Shown in pieces: positions 43,807 to 52,579 of a stretch of DNA of 64,000 nt (position 1 is its first letter; each line of letters opens with the position of its first letter). The stretch is from Candidatus Enterococcus leclercqii (GTDB lineage Bacteria; Bacillota; Bacilli; Lactobacillales; Enterococcaceae): assembly GCF_009933135.1 (NCBI RefSeq), contig NZ_MAEH01000009.1:124001-188000 (forward strand), read 5' to 3'. Both the position numbers and the translations under genes were made by a program. The notes under the pieces are model-generated. The model searched no databases and had not been told where the DNA came from. It worked only from the letters and a program-made list of their open reading frames with translations.

Positions 43807-43824
43807 AGAGAAGGGGGACAAAGG

Positions 43825-44736
43825 ATGCGTTGGAAAGGTGAACGTCAAAGTTCAAATGTAGAGGACCGCCGGGGAGCATCTGCCGGTAGCGGTGGCTCCG
43901 GTGGCCCCTCAAGGTTTCCTGGTGGTGCAGTTGGTGGCGGCGGGCTCGGGTTAATTTTGCTAGTCATTTTGTCCCTGGTCTTTTCCGGCGGTGATTTAGG
44001 TTCTCTCCTGAATGGTACAGAAGATGGCAGGCTTACTGAGCAAACTCCCTCCACTGAACGGGTGACTGGAACGGATGAGCAAAAGGAATTTGCTGCTGTT
44101 GTTTTTGCCCACCTGGAGGATTACTGGAATCAGACCTTTGATGATTATGACAAATCCTATCAAGACCCAACTTTAGTCCTGTACAGTGGCAGTGTCAGCT
44201 CAGCTTGTGGAACCGCCAATTCTGCTGTTGGTCCCTTCTATTGTCCCGGTGATCAAAAAGTTTATCTCGATTTAAGTTTTCAAGAGGAGCTGGCGCAAAA
44301 CTTCGGCGCCACCGGTGATTTTGCGATGGCCTATGTAATCGCCCACGAAGTTGGTCATCATGTGCAATATGAGTTGGGGATTTCCGACCAGATGGCGCGC
44401 ATTCGCCAGCGGGTTTCAGAAAAAGAATACAATCAATACAGCGTTCGCCTCGAGTTGCAAGCTGACTATTTGGCAGGCTGTTTTGCAAAGTATTTGGCAA
44501 ACGAAACCTACAACGGCAAGCCTATCTTGGAAGCTGGTGATATTGAGGAAGCCATTTACGCCGCCAATCAAATCGGTGATGATACATTGCAAAAACAAGC
44601 CCAAGGGTATGTTGTTCCCGACAGTTTCACCCATGGCACTTCATCTCAGCGGGTGGCTTGGTTCCAACGAGGCTACCAATACGGTGATTTGGAACATGGC
44701 GATACCTTTTCCGAAGCTTCTCTTGACTTGAACTAA
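43825..44736 (+). CDS. YpfJ-type neutral zinc metallopeptidase
   Basis: The 303-residue protein starts with a glycine-rich cytoplasmic stretch (about 17-45) and one membrane helix (about 40-57). An outer domain follows with Cys-Gly-Thr-Ala-Asn-Ser-Ala-Val-Gly-Pro-Phe-Tyr-Cys-Pro and the zinc site His-Glu-Val-Gly-His-His (about 173-178). The Glu-Leu-Gln-Ala-Asp-Tyr-Leu-Ala-Gly-Cys motif near 212 provides a further ligand. This matches the PF04228 family, whose substrates are unknown. The ATG at 43825 has an AAGGGGG-like site. It shares a transcript with the Mga-like gene and ends at a strong terminator. Confidence 0.92.
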   Translation: MRWKGERQSSNVEDRRGASAGSGGSGGPSRFPGGAVGGGGLGLILLVILSLVFSGGDLGSLLNGTEDGRLTEQTPSTERVTGTDEQKEFAAVVFAHLEDYWNQTFDDYDKSYQDPTLVLYSGSVSSACGTANSAVGPFYCPGDQKVYLDLSFQEELAQNFGATGDFAMAYVIAHEVGHHVQYELGISDQMARIRQRVSEKEYNQYSVRLELQADYLAGCFAKYLANETYNGKPILEAGDIEEAIYAANQIGDDTLQKQAQGYVVPDSFTHGTSSQRVAWFQRGYQYGDLEHGDTFSEASLDLN

Positions 44737-44750
44737 GTGTTACTTAAAAG

Positions 44751-44800
44751 GCCGACTAATCAGCAAAAATCCCAGATTCCTGCTGATTAGTCGGCTTTAA
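44751..44800 (+). terminator. terminator of the Mga-like/zinc peptidase operon
   Basis: GCCGACTAATCAGCA (44751-44765) pairs perfectly with TGCTGATTAGTCGGC (44781-44795), followed by TTTAAAAA. Confidence 0.9.
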
Positions 44801-44827
44801 AAATAATTAAAAACTTAAGTAATGTTT

Positions 44828-44859
44828 TTCACAAATTATTCACATTTGTAGTCTATTAT
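44828..44859 (+). promoter_or_regulatory. regulated promoter of sRNA 1
   Basis: TTCACA-N5-TTCACA (44828-44833 and 44839-44844) replaces a normal -35. Nine nt later comes TATTAT (44854-44859). The same geometry recurs before sRNA 2 and sRNA 3. Confidence 0.7.
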
Positions 44860-44867
44860 ACAGGTAT

Positions 44868-44947
44868 ACCAACAAACAACCCTAACTAACACTTTTTCAT
44901 TTTTAACTCCTTAGCCCGCCAGCCTCCAACTGGTGGGTGTTTTTTTG
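44868..44947 (+). ncRNA. tandem small RNA 1
   Basis: The predicted RNA of about 80 nt starts near ACCAACAAACAACCCTAAC and ends in a terminator (CCCGCCAG with CTGGTGGG, then seven T). Its unpaired middle, CACTTTTTCATTTTTAACTCC plus TTAG, is the reverse complement of AAGGAGT-spacer-ATG-AAA-AAG. That makes it a natural antisense to start regions of mRNAs beginning Met-Lys-Lys. It differs from copies 2 and 3 in an extra TAAC and in the terminator arms. Confidence 0.8.
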
Positions 44948-45058
44948 TACTGGTTTCTCATATCGGCTATTTCAGCTTCTCTTCATACTCGCGTAAACAA
45001 CTGCCTCACCAGCTCTTTATACTTTCGTAGGAATTCTTTACACTTTCACATGATTTGA

Positions 45059-45090
45059 ATCATATTTCCTTCACATTTTCCGGTTATATT
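45059..45090 (+). promoter_or_regulatory. regulated promoter of sRNA 2
   Basis: ATCATA-N5-TTCACA (45059-45064 and 45070-45075) is followed 9 nt later by TATATT (45085-45090), the same spacing as in sRNA 1 and 3. Confidence 0.65.
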
Positions 45091-45097
45091 ATATACA

Positions 45098-45172
45098 TAC
45101 CAACAAACAACCCTAACACTTTTTCATTTTTCTCCTCCGCCCGTCGACCGACCATCGACGGGCCTCTTTTTG
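45098..45172 (+). ncRNA. tandem small RNA 2
   Basis: This RNA of about 75 nt shares the 5' block ACCAACAAACAACCCTAAC with the others. The single-stranded part is the exact complement of GGAGGAG-A4-ATG-AAA-AAG. The terminator is CCCGTCGA with TCGACGGG around a 7-nt loop, then CTCTTTTT. An overlapping open frame (45055-45240) is not credible as a gene. Confidence 0.8.
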
Positions 45173-45280
45173 CTTTCCAGCATTGTTTGGCTTATCTATA
45201 TTGTTCTTTTACACCTGCAGGCGCTACAAATGAACAATAAGATTTCCTTAGTGATTTCCTCGACTTTTTTGAACATTTCC

Positions 45281-45312
45281 ATCATAGTTTCTTCAAATCT
45301 TCTCGGTAATAT
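45281..45312 (+). promoter_or_regulatory. regulated promoter of sRNA 3
   Basis: ATCATA-N5-TTCAAA (45281-45286 and 45292-45297) is followed 9 nt later by TAATAT (45307-45312). Confidence 0.65.
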
Positions 45313-45318
45313 ATAGAC

Positions 45319-45398
45319 ATACCAACAAACAACCCTAACACTTTTTCATTTTTCTCCTCCGCCCGTCGACTGACCATCGACGGGCTTTCTCTTTTTTT
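45319..45398 (+). ncRNA. tandem small RNA 3
   Basis: It is nearly identical to sRNA 2 from the ACCAACAAAC start through the CTCCTCC anti-Shine-Dalgarno segment. The terminator arms CCCGTCGA and TCGACGGG are kept while one loop base differs. The promoters and spacers between copies are not conserved outside the boxes, which argues for selection on the RNA itself. Confidence 0.8.
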
Positions 45399-45497
45399 AA
45401 AGCTTGAGCTCCTCATTACCACCTGAACAGTCCAAACTAATATACCAAGAAAATAGTGAAGGACGCTCAGTTCACTTGATAAAAAATTTTCACGCAC

Positions 45498-45613
45498 AAA
45501 AGACAAGTAACTTCGGTTCGTTAACGGCAACGTGCCAGAGGTTACTTGTCTTTTCATTGTTGAACACATTTGAAAGTATTCGCTTTTGATGGTGATAACA
45601 GAACGATTGTCGG
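45498..45613 (-). repeat. dispersed 3'-end element, copy D (diverged)
   Basis: Read on the minus strand it follows the 134-residue hypothetical gene by about 20 nt. The hairpin arms AAAAGACAAGTAAC (45498-45511) and GTTACTTGTCTTTT (45541-45554) differ from copy C but stay paired; the loop is longer. The tail (45555-45613) has drifted at many bases yet still reads Thr-Ile-Val-Leu-Leu-Ser-Pro-Ser-Lys-Ala-Asn-Thr before its stop. Confidence 0.65.
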
Positions 45614-45635
45614 CACTTACACAAGGTTTCGTAGA

Positions 45636-46040
45636 CTAACCGCGGGTGACACTGATCTTCACACCGTTTTTAGCCAAAATGCTGATCTTCCTCACCCGTT
45701 CCAAAGGGACCATCTGGATCGGTGCTGATTCTGCCGGTAGTTTAACCGGAATCAGCGGACCATTGATTTCCTTTGAAGAGATCCAACCAGTGATGGTCTC
45801 ATAATGGGCGGGATCATAAGCCTTTTCCACCAAGAGAACAACGATACTTTTTTCTTCGGCGGCAACCTGTAGTTTTTCGATCATTTCTTCTGAGATGCGA
45901 TCTTGTTGTGTCTTTTGATCCGGTTCATTCAAAAGGCCGTGCCACAACGCATTGGAAGTGTTGAGAAAAAATTCCCCTAAAGGAGCCAGTCGATTCTTTT
46001 TCTCCTTCACCTGCCCACGCTCCTCTTCAATATCGGCCAT
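45636..46040 (-). CDS. hypothetical cytoplasmic protein (YolD-like pattern possible)
   Basis: The 134-residue protein has no signal or membrane segment. Its second half alternates beta-strand-like segments (Ile-Val-Val-Leu-Leu-Val-Glu-Lys, Thr-Ile-Thr-Gly-Trp-Ile-Ser-Ser and Ile-Gln-Met-Val-Pro-Leu-Glu-Arg-Val-Arg-Lys-Ile), which loosely resembles YolD proteins. AAAAGGACGG precedes the ATG. YolD partners in some bacteria are Y-family polymerases, but none is adjacent. The assignment is tentative. Confidence 0.6.
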   Translation of the reverse strand: MADIEEERGQVKEKKNRLAPLGEFFLNTSNALWHGLLNEPDQKTQQDRISEEMIEKLQVAAEEKSIVVLLVEKAYDPAHYETITGWISSKEINGPLIPVKLPAESAPIQMVPLERVRKISILAKNGVKISVTRG

Positions 46041-46136
46041 TTGCCACCGTCCTTTTTCGTTAGTTTATCCGATTTTTAGCCATTCAACAACTTATTTTTT
46101 AGATATTTTGATAATTATCTGTTTAGAAAGCTGCAA

Positions 46137-46601
46137 CTACTTCACTGCCTTTTGAAAACGTTTGACCCAAAACGGCAGTCCTGCCTCAATCAAGCGGTGA
46201 GTCTCTTCAAAATCTCCGGTATACCAGGGATCGGGAATCGGTTGTGTCTGCATTTTTGGGACGACACTCATATACGTTGTGATTACTGCCTTTGCATCTG
46301 TGGGAGCCAGTGCCTTTAAATCCTCCAGATTGTCATGATCCATAGCAATAATAAAATCAAAATCATAAAAATCAGGACTAGTAATTTGTCGCCCACGCAT
46401 CTGACTGAAATCAACACCGGCTTCTCGCAAAACCTTTTGTGTGCCAAGGTGAGGCGGGTTGCCAACTTCCCAACGACTGGTGGCAGCTGAGTCAACCAAC
46501 AGCTCCAGACCATGTCGGTCAGCGTATTGCCGCATCAGCCCTTCAGCCATTGGAGAACGGCAGATGTTGCCTAAACAGACGAACAATACCTTGACTGTCA
46601 T
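46137..46601 (-). CDS. low-molecular-weight protein-tyrosine phosphatase
   Basis: The 154-residue enzyme has the P-loop Val-Cys-Leu-Gly-Asn-Ile-Cys-Arg-Ser-Pro-Met-Ala-Glu (about 8-20) with both Cys residues, and the general-acid loop Ile-Pro-Asp-Pro-Trp-Tyr (about 121-126). It dephosphorylates protein tyrosine, often on capsule or stress kinases; no kinase is adjacent. The ATG at 46601 is set by GGAGGAA, which itself forms the last codons of the TetR gene upstream, so the two genes are translationally linked. Confidence 0.94.
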   Translation of the reverse strand: MTVKVLFVCLGNICRSPMAEGLMRQYADRHGLELLVDSAATSRWEVGNPPHLGTQKVLREAGVDFSQMRGRQITSPDFYDFDFIIAMDHDNLEDLKALAPTDAKAVITTYMSVVPKMQTQPIPDPWYTGDFEETHRLIEAGLPFWVKRFQKAVK

Positions 46602-46605
46602 GGAC

Positions 46606-47178
46606 TCATTCCTCCATTTCCTGCTGATACAATCGTGACCCGAAGAATTCAATATCTTTAGCCAACCGGAACAATTGGGTGGCGATTTCAAGTGGCGTTT
46701 CTTGGTACCCGCCACGAATCCAGCCCAGTAATACTCCGCTACAGCCGTGTGTAAAAAAGCGGCTGTAAAATTCTTTGTCGCTGTCAGATAACAGCTCCTC
46801 TTGATCTACGTCTTCAAAGAGCTTGCGAAAAAGACGGATCAGTATTTTGTCAAATTCTTCTGTCAAGGTGTCCCGTTGCGCTTCAACTGTTTCCTGATAA
46901 AAACTGCCCTTATTTTTCATCGCTTCAAGCATTTTACGGGCCTGCTCTTCCCAATTTTCCAGGCTGAGTTCATCTGCCGTCAAATAGCAGAGAGAATCGA
47001 CTTGATAAAACCATCGCAGCAACTCACTCTTGTCGGAAAAATGATAGTAAAACGTCTGTCGATTGATGCCTGCTTGATGGGCGATTTCCTGAACAGAGAT
47101 CTTGTTGACAGGCTTGGTTTGCGCCAATGTCAAAAATGCATTGGCAATCTCAGATTTTGTTCGACCTGCTTCTGCCAT
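46606..47178 (-). CDS. TetR-type transcriptional regulator
   Basis: The 190-residue protein has a TetR helix-turn-helix (about 8-55) with Ile-Ser-Val-Gln-Glu-Ile-Ala-His-Gln-Ala-Gly-Ile-Asn-Arg-Gln-Thr-Phe-Tyr-Tyr-His-Phe, and a helical C-terminal part with Gly-Val-Leu-Leu-Gly-Trp-Ile, as in DhaS-like members. The ATG at 47178 has GAGGTG upstream. It lies 33 nt after ruvB and directly before the phosphatase gene, so it is probably carried on the ruvAB transcript. Its target is unknown. Confidence 0.88.
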   Translation of the reverse strand: MAEAGRTKSEIANAFLTLAQTKPVNKISVQEIAHQAGINRQTFYYHFSDKSELLRWFYQVDSLCYLTADELSLENWEEQARKMLEAMKNKGSFYQETVEAQRDTLTEEFDKILIRLFRKLFEDVDQEELLSDSDKEFYSRFFTHGCSGVLLGWIRGGYQETPLEIATQLFRLAKDIEFFGSRLYQQEMEE

Positions 47179-47211
47179 GGGTTTCACCTCGAATTTGATT
47201 GATTTGTTTTG

Positions 47212-48219
47212 TCAGCTTTGACTGTAAGGATAGCCAAAATGATCATATGCCAGTTGCGTGGCAATCCGTCCGCGGGGCGTTCGTTTTAAAAAGCCCTTTT
47301 GGATCAAGTAGGGTTCGTACATATCCTCTACGGTTTCGGTTTCTTCACTAATATTTACCGATAGCGTGGACAAGCCCACCGGTCCACCGCCATATAGCTC
47401 GATCATCGTGCGAATCAGCTTTTGGTCCACATAATCCAGTCCCGCCTGATCCACTTGCAGCATTTTTAGCGCTTGGTCGGCAATCTGCCCATCAATCACG
47501 CCATCAGAACGAACTTGAGCAAAATCCCGCACCCGCTTTAATAGACGATTGGCAATCCGCGGGGTACCACGAGAGCGCCGCGCAATTTCCAGCGCCCCGT
47601 CTTCTACGATTTCAGTTTTGAAAATATCAGCAGAACGCAAAACAATCTCCTGTAAATCCTTGTCTCCGTAATACTCCAGGTGGCTCACGATGCCAAACCG
47701 ATCCCTTAAAGGTGCGGATAGCATCCCCGCCCGTGTCGTTGCCCCCACCAGTGTAAAAGGCGGCAGCGGAAAATGAACCGGATGGGCAGTAGGGCCGGTC
47801 CCCACCATGATATCCACATAAAAATCCTCCATCGCCGAATACAACATTTCTTCTGCTACTCGCGGCAAGCGATGAATCTCGTCGATAAACAGCACATCTC
47901 CCGGTTGCAGCTCATTGAGGATTGCCACCAAATCACCAGGTTTTTCGATTGCCGGACCACTTGTCGTGCGGATATCCACCTGCATTTCGTTGGCAATCAC
48001 CATTGCCATCGTCGTTTTCCCTAAACCTGGTGGCCCATATAAAAGTACATGGTCTAAGGCTTCTTCTCGGTTTTTGGCAGCTTCAATGTAAATGGTCAGT
48101 TCATTTTTTGCCTTGTCTTGGCCGATATACTGGGCCAAGTATTGGGGCCGCAACGATTTTTCAAGATTAAGTTCATTGTCGTCAGCGTTTTCCGGCGACA
48201 GGATCCGCTCTTCTGTCAT
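47212..48219 (-). CDS. ruvB: Holliday junction branch-migration ATPase RuvB
   Basis: The 335-residue AAA+ motor has Walker A Gly-Pro-Pro-Gly-Leu-Gly-Lys-Thr-Thr (about 61-69), Walker B Leu-Phe-Ile-Asp-Glu-Ile-His-Arg, sensor Gly-Ala-Thr-Thr-Arg and a C-terminal winged helix with Arg-Thr-Pro-Arg-Gly-Arg. With RuvA it moves Holliday junctions during recombination repair. It follows ruvA by 44 nt. No ruvC is in the window, as is usual for Firmicutes, which use RecU. Confidence 0.98.
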   Translation of the reverse strand: MTEERILSPENADDNELNLEKSLRPQYLAQYIGQDKAKNELTIYIEAAKNREEALDHVLLYGPPGLGKTTMAMVIANEMQVDIRTTSGPAIEKPGDLVAILNELQPGDVLFIDEIHRLPRVAEEMLYSAMEDFYVDIMVGTGPTAHPVHFPLPPFTLVGATTRAGMLSAPLRDRFGIVSHLEYYGDKDLQEIVLRSADIFKTEIVEDGALEIARRSRGTPRIANRLLKRVRDFAQVRSDGVIDGQIADQALKMLQVDQAGLDYVDQKLIRTMIELYGGGPVGLSTLSVNISEETETVEDMYEPYLIQKGFLKRTPRGRIATQLAYDHFGYPYSQS

Positions 48220-48263
48220 AAGGGTCCCCTTTCAATAGATAACAGTTTATACAACGTCTTTCG

Positions 48264-48872
48264 TTATTTCATCATCAGCTTCAATGCTTCCCGCAAATAC
48301 TCGTCAGTGGTGGCTTTCGGCTGGCTTTGCAATTCTTTTTCCACTCGTTTAACTTCTTTGGCAGAATAGCCCAACGCTTCCAATGCCGCCAATGCTTCAG
48401 CCAATGGGGTATCGGCGGGTTCCGTTCCCCGAGGCAGCATCACACCTGCCACCATCATCTCTTCACCGGCGAACTCACCCAATTTTCCTTGCAGGTCCAA
48501 AATCATCTGCTGAGCCGTCTTCTTACCGACTCCTGGAAACTTCACCAAGTAATTGACATTGCCAGACTCGATGGCATGAACCATGCCGGTGTGGTCTTCA
48601 TTTGCCATGATTGCCAGACCACTTTTAGGACCAATCCCTGATACGCTGATTAAGCGTAAAAAGAGTAATTTCTCTTCTGGGCGGCGAAACCCGTAGAGAA
48701 GATGGGCATCATCTCGAATCACTTGCTGAACGTAAATCTTGACCTCTTCGTCTAGTTTACTGCTGAGGCGATAGGGATTACCCATAGCAATTTGATAGCC
48801 GATTCCGTTATTTTCTAAAACAATATATGCCGGTGTGATTTCCACTAGCCGACCGATAATATACTCAAACAT
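48264..48872 (-). CDS. ruvA: Holliday junction-binding protein RuvA
   Basis: The 202-residue protein has the N-terminal OB fold (Met-Phe-Glu-Tyr-Ile-Ile-Gly), the helix-hairpin-helix repeats (Val-Ser-Gly-Ile-Gly-Pro-Lys and Phe-Pro-Gly-Val-Gly-Lys-Lys-Thr-Ala) and a C-terminal RuvB-binding domain (about 155-202) ending Leu-Lys-Leu-Met-Met-Lys. It directs RuvB onto four-way junctions. It heads the ruvA-ruvB-tetR-phosphatase gene group. Confidence 0.98.
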   Translation of the reverse strand: MFEYIIGRLVEITPAYIVLENNGIGYQIAMGNPYRLSSKLDEEVKIYVQQVIRDDAHLLYGFRRPEEKLLFLRLISVSGIGPKSGLAIMANEDHTGMVHAIESGNVNYLVKFPGVGKKTAQQMILDLQGKLGEFAGEEMMVAGVMLPRGTEPADTPLAEALAALEALGYSAKEVKRVEKELQSQPKATTDEYLREALKLMMK

Positions 48873-49025
48873 AGACGTTCCTTCCTGTACATACGTTCCC
48901 CATATTGTACCACAAATTCTGATTGGCTACCAAATCGTCGTTGGTTTACGATTCCGATGATACCTGTCAAGCTTACCTAGTTAATTGCTGTTACCCAGCC
49001 ACACTTCACTCTGTCTCTCCTTCAC

Positions 49026-49060
49026 TAAAAAAACAGCGTCCATCATTGGACACTGCTTTT
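49026..49060 (-). terminator. terminator after msrB
   Basis: CAGCGTCCA pairs with TGGACACTG. On the minus strand the stem is followed by seven T. Confidence 0.8.
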
Positions 49061-49079
49061 TTGAGCGGCTAAATCTTTC

Positions 49080-49511
49080 CTATTCTACCAAGTTGCGGTA
49101 CTCGTCATAGCCAGCAGCTTTCATCTCAGCCAGTGGCACAAAACGCAAAGCGGCAGAATTGATACAATAGCGCAATCCCCCTTGATCAGCCGGTCCGTCT
49201 GAAAAGACATGTCCCAAATGAGAATCGGCTGCCTTGCTGCGAACTTCTACCCGATGCATGCCATGGGAGAAATCAGCTTTTTCTTGGATGTCTTGGCGAG
49301 AAATTGGCTTAGTGAAGGCCGGCCAACCACAACCTGCATCATATTTATCCGCTGAGGCAAACAATGGCTCCCCACTAACAACATCCACATAAATCCCTTT
49401 TTCGTAAAAATCATCGTATTTACCAGTAAAAGGAGCCTCTGTGGCATTTTCCTGGGTCACGGCAAATTCTTCCGGTGTCAAACGTTGCCGCAATTCTTCT
49501 TTATCCGTCAT
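49080..49511 (-). CDS. msrB: peptide methionine-R-sulfoxide reductase
   Basis: The 143-residue enzyme repairs Met-R-sulfoxide in oxidised proteins. It has [10 protein letters not shown] (about 56-65), a catalytic Cys in [11 protein letters not shown] (about 115-125) and His-Leu-Gly-His-Val-Phe. The two Cys-x2-Cys zinc pairs of many MsrB proteins are absent, so this is the zinc-free form. It is a single gene with its own terminator. Confidence 0.95.
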   Translation of the reverse strand: MTDKEELRQRLTPEEFAVTQENATEAPFTGKYDDFYEKGIYVDVVSGEPLFASADKYDAGCGWPAFTKPISRQDIQEKADFSHGMHRVEVRSKAADSHLGHVFSDGPADQGGLRYCINSAALRFVPLAEMKAAGYDEYRNLVE

Positions 49512-49670
49512 GTACTCACGACCTTTCTGAGTTCATTATACGAGGTCTATCCTCCAGTGGCACATTCTCTGCTTGGCACTAAAATACCCAACATCTCAAC
49601 AGAAAAATAAGCACAGCATCCTCACAGCGGCTTTCCTATTGGCAACTGTTTCAAACAGTGAAAAAAGTTG

Positions 49671-49716
49671 AAAAAGACTGTTTATGAAAGCACCTGAAGT
49701 CCTTTCATAAACAGTC
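49671..49716 (-). terminator. terminator after maf
   Basis: GACTGTTTATGAAAG (49676-49690) pairs perfectly with CTTTCATAAACAGTC (49702-49716). On the minus strand the stem is followed by TTTTT. Confidence 0.9.
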
Positions 49717-49788
49717 CTATCGTTTTACCTTATCAAAATAGAACGAATTTCACCAGTGGGCAAAAGCCAACAATCTGCAGCACTGCGC

Positions 49789-50343
49789 TTAGTTAAACTG
49801 TTTTAGCATCTGGTTGACGACACCTACCGGAAAGCCGACAATACTGTAATAATCGCCGTCGACTTTTTTGACGAAGAGTCCCGCCCGGCCTTGAATACCA
49901 TAAGCACCGGCTTTATCTGTGTATTCCCCGCTATCCAAGTAATCATTGATTTCTGCTTCAGTCAGCTCAAAAAACAGCACTTTTGCCGGAACAAGGGCCT
50001 GAGCGATTCGATGTCCCCTTCTGATTACGACAGCTGTATAGACATGGTGCATGCCGCCGCTCATTCCCGCCAGCATGCGATAAGCATCCTCTCGATCCGA
50101 GGGTTTTCCCAAAATCTGGCCATGGTTTACTACAATCGTGTCACAAGCAATCACCAAATCATCGGGATGAGCCTCTGCCACTTTTTTTGCCTTGGCTTTC
50201 GCCATACTCATGACATACTCTTCCGGTTGATCGCCTTCGTGAACAGTCTCATCTACGTCTGCCGGTTCCACTTTGAAATCAGCAATCAGATGTGCCAATA
50301 ATTCTTTGCGCCGTGGCGATTGGGAAGCTAAAATGATTGCCAT
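49789..50343 (-). CDS. maf: Maf-type nucleoside triphosphate pyrophosphatase
   Basis: The 184-residue enzyme has the Maf signature Ala-Ser-Gln-Ser-Pro-Arg-Arg-Lys-Glu-Leu-Leu at the start, the catalytic Asp in Val-Ile-Ala-Cys-Asp-Thr-Ile-Val and Lys-Ala-Gly-Ala-Tyr-Gly-Ile-Gln-Gly-Arg-Ala. It removes modified or non-canonical nucleotides such as dTTP/UTP analogues from the pool. AAGGAGAAT sets the ATG at 50343; a longer frame from 50532 overlaps mutL and is not used. It follows mutL by 68 nt and is probably in the same operon. Confidence 0.95.
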   Translation of the reverse strand: MAIILASQSPRRKELLAHLIADFKVEPADVDETVHEGDQPEEYVMSMAKAKAKKVAEAHPDDLVIACDTIVVNHGQILGKPSDREDAYRMLAGMSGGMHHVYTAVVIRRGHRIAQALVPAKVLFFELTEAEINDYLDSGEYTDKAGAYGIQGRAGLFVKKVDGDYYSIVGFPVGVVNQMLKQFN

Positions 50344-50411
50344 CTTTGATTCTCCTTTTTTCGAGCTGAATCCGCCCGCTTTATTTCTTGTCTCTTTGTC
50401 AGCTTTCTTCA

Positions 50412-52505
50412 TCAGATACTGTCTTTGGTACGGTGAGGATCTTGAATTCGCTTGAACATTTTTTCCATATCGCTGTTGGTAAATTGAATCAATACGGGGC
50501 GGCCATGGGGACAGTTGAAAGGATTTTCGCATTTGGCAAGATCCTCTAACAGCACCCGTGCCTGCAGCTCATTTAAATAATGATTGGCCTTGATTGACCG
50601 CTTGCAGCTCATCATAATGGCGGTGGCTTCCCGGAACTTTTTCACACTGACCGAGCCGGTAGTCAGCAACATATCAATCATTTCTCGAATGATGCTTTCT
50701 TCTTCCCCAGCAGGATACCAAGTAGGATGTGCTCGAACAATGAAGCTGTTGGCACCAAATTCTTCCAGATGAATACCCACTTCCTGCAATAGCTCCAGCT
50801 TTTCCTTCAGCTTTAAGGCGTCGCTGTTTGGATAATCCAACACAATCGGTACTAATAACTCCTGTAAATCCTCTGATACTTCCCCGATTTTCTCACGGAA
50901 ATATTCGTATTTGATTCGCTCCTGTGCGGCGTGCTGATCAATGATGTACAACCCTTCTTGACTCTGTGCAAAAAGATAGGTCCCGTGCATCTGCCCAAAA
51001 TACTCCAACTGTGGAAAACGTTCTTTATGGGGCTTTTCTTCTTCTTGAAGAGCCCGTTCCAACATCTTTTCGCCATCTTTTTTCCCAAAATCAAACTCTG
51101 GATGGGCTTTTTCTTCCGCTTCACAATAATTTTCCTTTTCAGCAGCGGTTTCCTGTGGATAACTATCAAAAGCTGGCAATGATGGTTCTTTCACATGCGA
51201 ATTATCCACAAAATCCTTTGTTTCTACGGGAATGACATCGAAATCATCCGCCACCTTCTCGTTGGTTTGTGAAGAGAAATTCGGGTTATCCCCAGTCTTT
51301 TCCACACTGTTGTCCACAGATCCATCCACAGGTTGTGGAGAAGTCTCCCGCACATAGAAACTGCCAGTTCGGGCATCAAAAGCCAAACCCGTTTTAGCCC
51401 CGATGCCGCCGTCAGCATTTGGTAGATCCATGGCCAATTGTTCCGGCCGTTCTTCAGGCGCTTGACGGGGCAGTTTCTTTTTGAACCCCAGATTGTCGGC
51501 AGCATTTGGAATCAGGTTTTCTTCCCGCAGCGCATCCTCAATCGCTTTGGACAACAGTCCCGTCAGTTCCTTTTCTTTTGAAAGGCGAACTTCTTGTTTT
51601 GTCGGGTGAACATTGACATCTACTAACAAAGGATCCATGCTGATCTCGATGACGGCAATCGGAAAGCGGCCAATCATTAGCTTAGAGCCGTAGCCATTGA
51701 CAATTGCTTTGTTCAGGGCATAGTTTTTGATGTAACGGCCGTTGATGATGGTGGAAAGGTAGTTGCGGCTGGCCCGGGTAACTTCTGGCAGTGAGACAAA
51801 GCCGCTGATTTTGAAATCCAGATCCTCTGCCTGGATGGGTAACATTTTCTTGGCAGTTGCCAAGCCGAAGATACCGGCAATCGTCTGCCGTAAATCACCA
51901 TTGCCGGCCGTAGCGAGCATCTTATTGCCTTCGTGGACAAGACGAAAAGCGATTTTCGGATGGCTCAGTGCCAAGCGATTAACGATATCCCCGATATTGG
52001 CCAACTCCGTTTGTAATGTCTTGACGTATTTCAGCCGAGCCGGGGTATTGAAGAACAAGTTTTCTACTGTAATCTTCGTGCCCTGACGCAGAGGAGCTGG
52101 CTCATGGGCTTCAACTTTTCCACCTTTAAGCCGCAGCAGCGTTCCTTGAGTAGTCCCAGCGACTGCCGTCTCCAACGTGACTTGAGAAACTGAGGCGATA
52201 CTTGGCAGTGCTTCCCCACGAAACCCCAAAGTCCGAATGCGAAACAGGTCGTCTCTGTTATGGATTTTACTGGTTGCATGACGCTTGAAGGCATTTTCCA
52301 CGTCATCATCTGCAATTCCTTCACCATTATCGGTAATTTGGATTTTTCGCAGACCGGCTTCTTCAATGAAAATATCGATTTGATCCGCCCCTGCATCAAT
52401 AGCATTTTCTATCAGCTCTTTGACTACCGAGGCAGGTCGTTCCACCACTTCACCAGCCGCAATTTGGTTGGCTAAGCGTTCCGATAGTTCTTGGATCTTT
52501 CCCAT
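50412..52505 (-). CDS. mutL: DNA mismatch repair protein MutL
   Basis: The 697-residue protein has the GHKL ATPase domain (about 1-330) with [10 protein letters not shown], Asp-Asn-Gly-Glu-Gly-Ile and Gly-Phe-Arg-Gly-Glu-Ala-Leu. A variable linker follows (about 335-500). The C-terminal domain has the endonuclease motif [12 protein letters not shown], Ser-Cys-Lys-Arg-Ser-Ile-Lys-Ala and Cys-Pro-His-Gly-Arg-Pro. It is therefore the nicking type found in bacteria without MutH. It follows mutS by 74 nt in one operon. Confidence 0.98.
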   Translation of the reverse strand: MGKIQELSERLANQIAAGEVVERPASVVKELIENAIDAGADQIDIFIEEAGLRKIQITDNGEGIADDDVENAFKRHATSKIHNRDDLFRIRTLGFRGEALPSIASVSQVTLETAVAGTTQGTLLRLKGGKVEAHEPAPLRQGTKITVENLFFNTPARLKYVKTLQTELANIGDIVNRLALSHPKIAFRLVHEGNKMLATAGNGDLRQTIAGIFGLATAKKMLPIQAEDLDFKISGFVSLPEVTRASRNYLSTIINGRYIKNYALNKAIVNGYGSKLMIGRFPIAVIEISMDPLLVDVNVHPTKQEVRLSKEKELTGLLSKAIEDALREENLIPNAADNLGFKKKLPRQAPEERPEQLAMDLPNADGGIGAKTGLAFDARTGSFYVRETSPQPVDGSVDNSVEKTGDNPNFSSQTNEKVADDFDVIPVETKDFVDNSHVKEPSLPAFDSYPQETAAEKENYCEAEEKAHPEFDFGKKDGEKMLERALQEEEKPHKERFPQLEYFGQMHGTYLFAQSQEGLYIIDQHAAQERIKYEYFREKIGEVSEDLQELLVPIVLDYPNSDALKLKEKLELLQEVGIHLEEFGANSFIVRAHPTWYPAGEEESIIREMIDMLLTTGSVSVKKFREATAIMMSCKRSIKANHYLNELQARVLLEDLAKCENPFNCPHGRPVLIQFTNSDMEKMFKRIQDPHRTKDSI

Positions 52506-52579
52506 ATGGATGCCTTCCTTTTCAAAAATAATCAGGGGAGTGGGGCCGATTGCACCTCATTCCCCAAAGCAAACAATCC

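Noticed and set aside
45055-45240. Plus-strand open frame of 61 codons
   Set aside because: It overlaps the promoter and body of sRNA 2, has no ribosome-binding site and has low-complexity content.
44868-45398. Three spaced repeats resembling a short CRISPR array
   Set aside because: The units are about 75-80 nt, spaced irregularly by about 150 nt, each with its own promoter and terminator, and no cas genes are nearby.
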